Below are positions 62,957-64,000 of a stretch of 64,000 nt of DNA, in pieces. This DNA is from Nitratireductor sp. (GTDB taxonomy: Bacteria > Pseudomonadota > Alphaproteobacteria > Rhizobiales > Rhizobiaceae): positions 66,001 to 130,000 of the forward strand of contig JACKJU010000006.1 of assembly GCA_020637805.1 (NCBI GenBank), given 5' to 3'. Each line of letters begins with the position of its first letter. The stretch's first letter is position 1. Under the pieces are notes generated by a model that saw only the letters and a program-made list of their open reading frames with translations, did not search any database and was not told the DNA's origin. The translations under genes and the position numbers were made by a program.

Positions 62957-64000
62957 ATGCGCGTAGTCATCATGCAAAAACTCGGTATTTCAATGCGGGT
63001 GCACCGCCTTCCGGCGCTGATGCTGGCCGTCCTGGTAGCGCTGCAGTCAACAACTGCCATGGCTTCGGGAGAGCGTTTTTCTGCGAGTTCTGCCGAATCG
63101 GAGCGTGCCTGGCCTGTCCGCGATGTGGACCGGGGTCTGCGGGACGCTGCAAACAGAAGGCGGATGGCAGTCAATGCGGAAGAGAAACGCAGGAAGCGGC
63201 TGCAAACTGCGAAGCTGGAGGTGCTGCTCGACAGGGCAGGCATTTCTCCCGGAGCAATCGACGGCTTGGCGAATCTCTACCTGGCAAGAGCGCGGGCAAG
63301 CTACCAAGAGGTTACCGGCCGCAAGGCGGACCTGCTTTCCCCGAAAGCGGTCGAGGCTGAGTTGGCAGAAAGCGGCGGCGAGGCTTTTGGTGACTACACC
63401 ATCACTGCAAAGGACATCTCCGGCCCCTTCGTGGCGGAAATACCGGCACGCATCCAGGATCAGACAACGCTGCGGCGGCTGTCCTATCGTGGGGTGGCCG
63501 AAGAACTTGCCGAACGTTTTCACATGGACGAGGATTTTCTGAGATTTCTCAACCCGGATTCCGATTTCTCGAAAGCGGGCACGATCATCAAGGTGGCGAT
63601 GACCGGCAGGGATATGGACCGGCGGGTTGGCAGGGTGGTTGCCTCCAGACGGGACAGGCTTGTCCGGGCCTATGATCTCGAAGGCGGGCTGATCGGGATT
63701 TACCCGGCCAGTATCGGTTCGACCGACAATCCGTCGCCGCACGGAACATTCACTGTTCGCAACAAGGCAGCCAATCCGTTCTACACGCTGTCGCACGAAA
63801 ATACGTTCGAGCTCGTTTCCACGAGGCGCAACTACCGCGTTGCTCCGGGCCCGAACAATCCTGTCGGCACGGCCTGGATAGGCCTTTCCAAACCTACCTA
63901 CGGGATCCACGGCACACCGGAGCCGTCGCGAATCGGCAGGGCTGAAAGCCATGGCTGCATCAGGCTGACGAACTGGGATGCGATGGAACTGGCGAAACTT
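62957..64000 (+). CDS. L,D-transpeptidase (YkuD, ErfK/YbiS type), cut at right edge
   Basis: At least 348 residues, still open at the window end. The N-terminus has a signal-like stretch (LMLAVLVALQSTTAMASGE). A basic region follows, then a LysM-like or linker part (FHMDEDFLRFLNPDSDF), then the YkuD catalytic domain with NPFYTLSH and HGTPEPSRIGRAESHGCIRLTNWD, where the cysteine is the nucleophile. It forms 3-3 peptidoglycan crosslinks in the periplasm. Starts at 62957, 62972 or 62993 are possible; AGGGGA sits directly before 62957. Confidence 0.88.
   Translation, partial: MRVVIMQKLGISMRVHRLPALMLAVLVALQSTTAMASGERFSASSAESERAWPVRDVDRGLRDAANRRRMAVNAEEKRRKRLQTAKLEVLLDRAGISPGAIDGLANLYLARARASYQEVTGRKADLLSPKAVEAELAESGGEAFGDYTITAKDISGPFVAEIPARIQDQTTLRRLSYRGVAEELAERFHMDEDFLRFLNPDSDFSKAGTIIKVAMTGRDMDRRVGRVVASRRDRLVRAYDLEGGLIGIYPASIGSTDNPSPHGTFTVRNKAANPFYTLSHENTFELVSTRRNYRVAPGPNNPVGTAWIGLSKPTYGIHGTPEPSRIGRAESHGCIRLTNWDAMELAKL

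Overview
The window reads as a stretch of chromosome from an alphaproteobacterium of the order Hyphomicrobiales (Rhizobiales), probably near the Phyllobacteriaceae/Rhizobiaceae. The evidence is the content and order of its genes: smo-type polyol ABC transporter, aerobic cobaltochelatase cobS/cobT, an RpoH-type sigma factor, CarD, a DUF4167 protein, xerD-aroK-aroB-CorC, accA, secA, argJ, and lysC-ptsP-prfA-prmC-clpB. The DNA is GC-rich and densely coded. I see no insertion sequence, prophage or CRISPR array. The taxon is inferred from gene content only.

Layout. 1-5416: polyol uptake and catabolism (smoFGK, sorbitol dehydrogenase, mannitol 2-dehydrogenase, HAD phosphatase), cut at the left edge. 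5467-11168: a second catabolic unit with a TRAP transporter (dctP-dctQ-dctM), an unusual DHDPS/NAL-family aldolase and a ribokinase-family kinase, divergent from a GntR/FCD regulator; its substrate is unknown. 11272-11348: tRNA-Arg(CCT). 11465-16495: ureohydrolase, UDP-glucose dehydrogenase, M48 lipoprotein protease, heat-shock sigma factor. 16683-22515: CarD, FdxA, a DUF3108 protein, an amidoligase overlapping a small secreted protein, and a TadG-like vWA protein. 22741-27551: SUV3-like helicase, S4 protein, L28, and a queuosine-precursor transporter (yhhQ) whose start codon lies inside what looks like a preQ1-I riboswitch. 27572-34224: phytase-like protein, CobT, CobS, a J-domain protein, BolA and a CorC-type protein. 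34228-38402: aroB, aroK, a 48-residue membrane protein, xerD, accA. 38674-47234: L,D-transpeptidase, sulfotransferase, secA, parvulin, argJ, GNAT, mutT. 47342-51507: two pilin-like small proteins, a methyltransferase-like protein, comF, glutaredoxin, nitrilase-family amidase, DUF1178. 51539-64000: ubiG, lysC, ptsP, prfA, prmC, DUF4167, clpB, YjbR, and an L,D-transpeptidase cut at the right edge.

How the parts work together. The left 11 kb takes up and oxidises polyols (sorbitol to fructose, mannitol to fructose) and an unidentified organic or sugar acid. Most of the rest is housekeeping: translation (L28, PrfA, PrmC, tRNA), export (SecA, parvulin), protein quality control (M48, ClpB, RpoH), amino-acid biosynthesis (LysC, ArgJ, AroB/AroK), cobalamin, ubiquinone, fatty-acid and cell-envelope synthesis. 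The regulatory sequences with the clearest support are the yhhQ riboswitch candidate, three strong terminators (after carD, the DUF4167 gene and clpB), an RpoH-like promoter ahead of clpB, and an inverted repeat between the TRAP operon and its probable regulator. I found no large undescribed system. The least understood parts are the TRAP/aldolase/kinase unit, the amidoligase pair, and the long leader of the DUF4167 gene.
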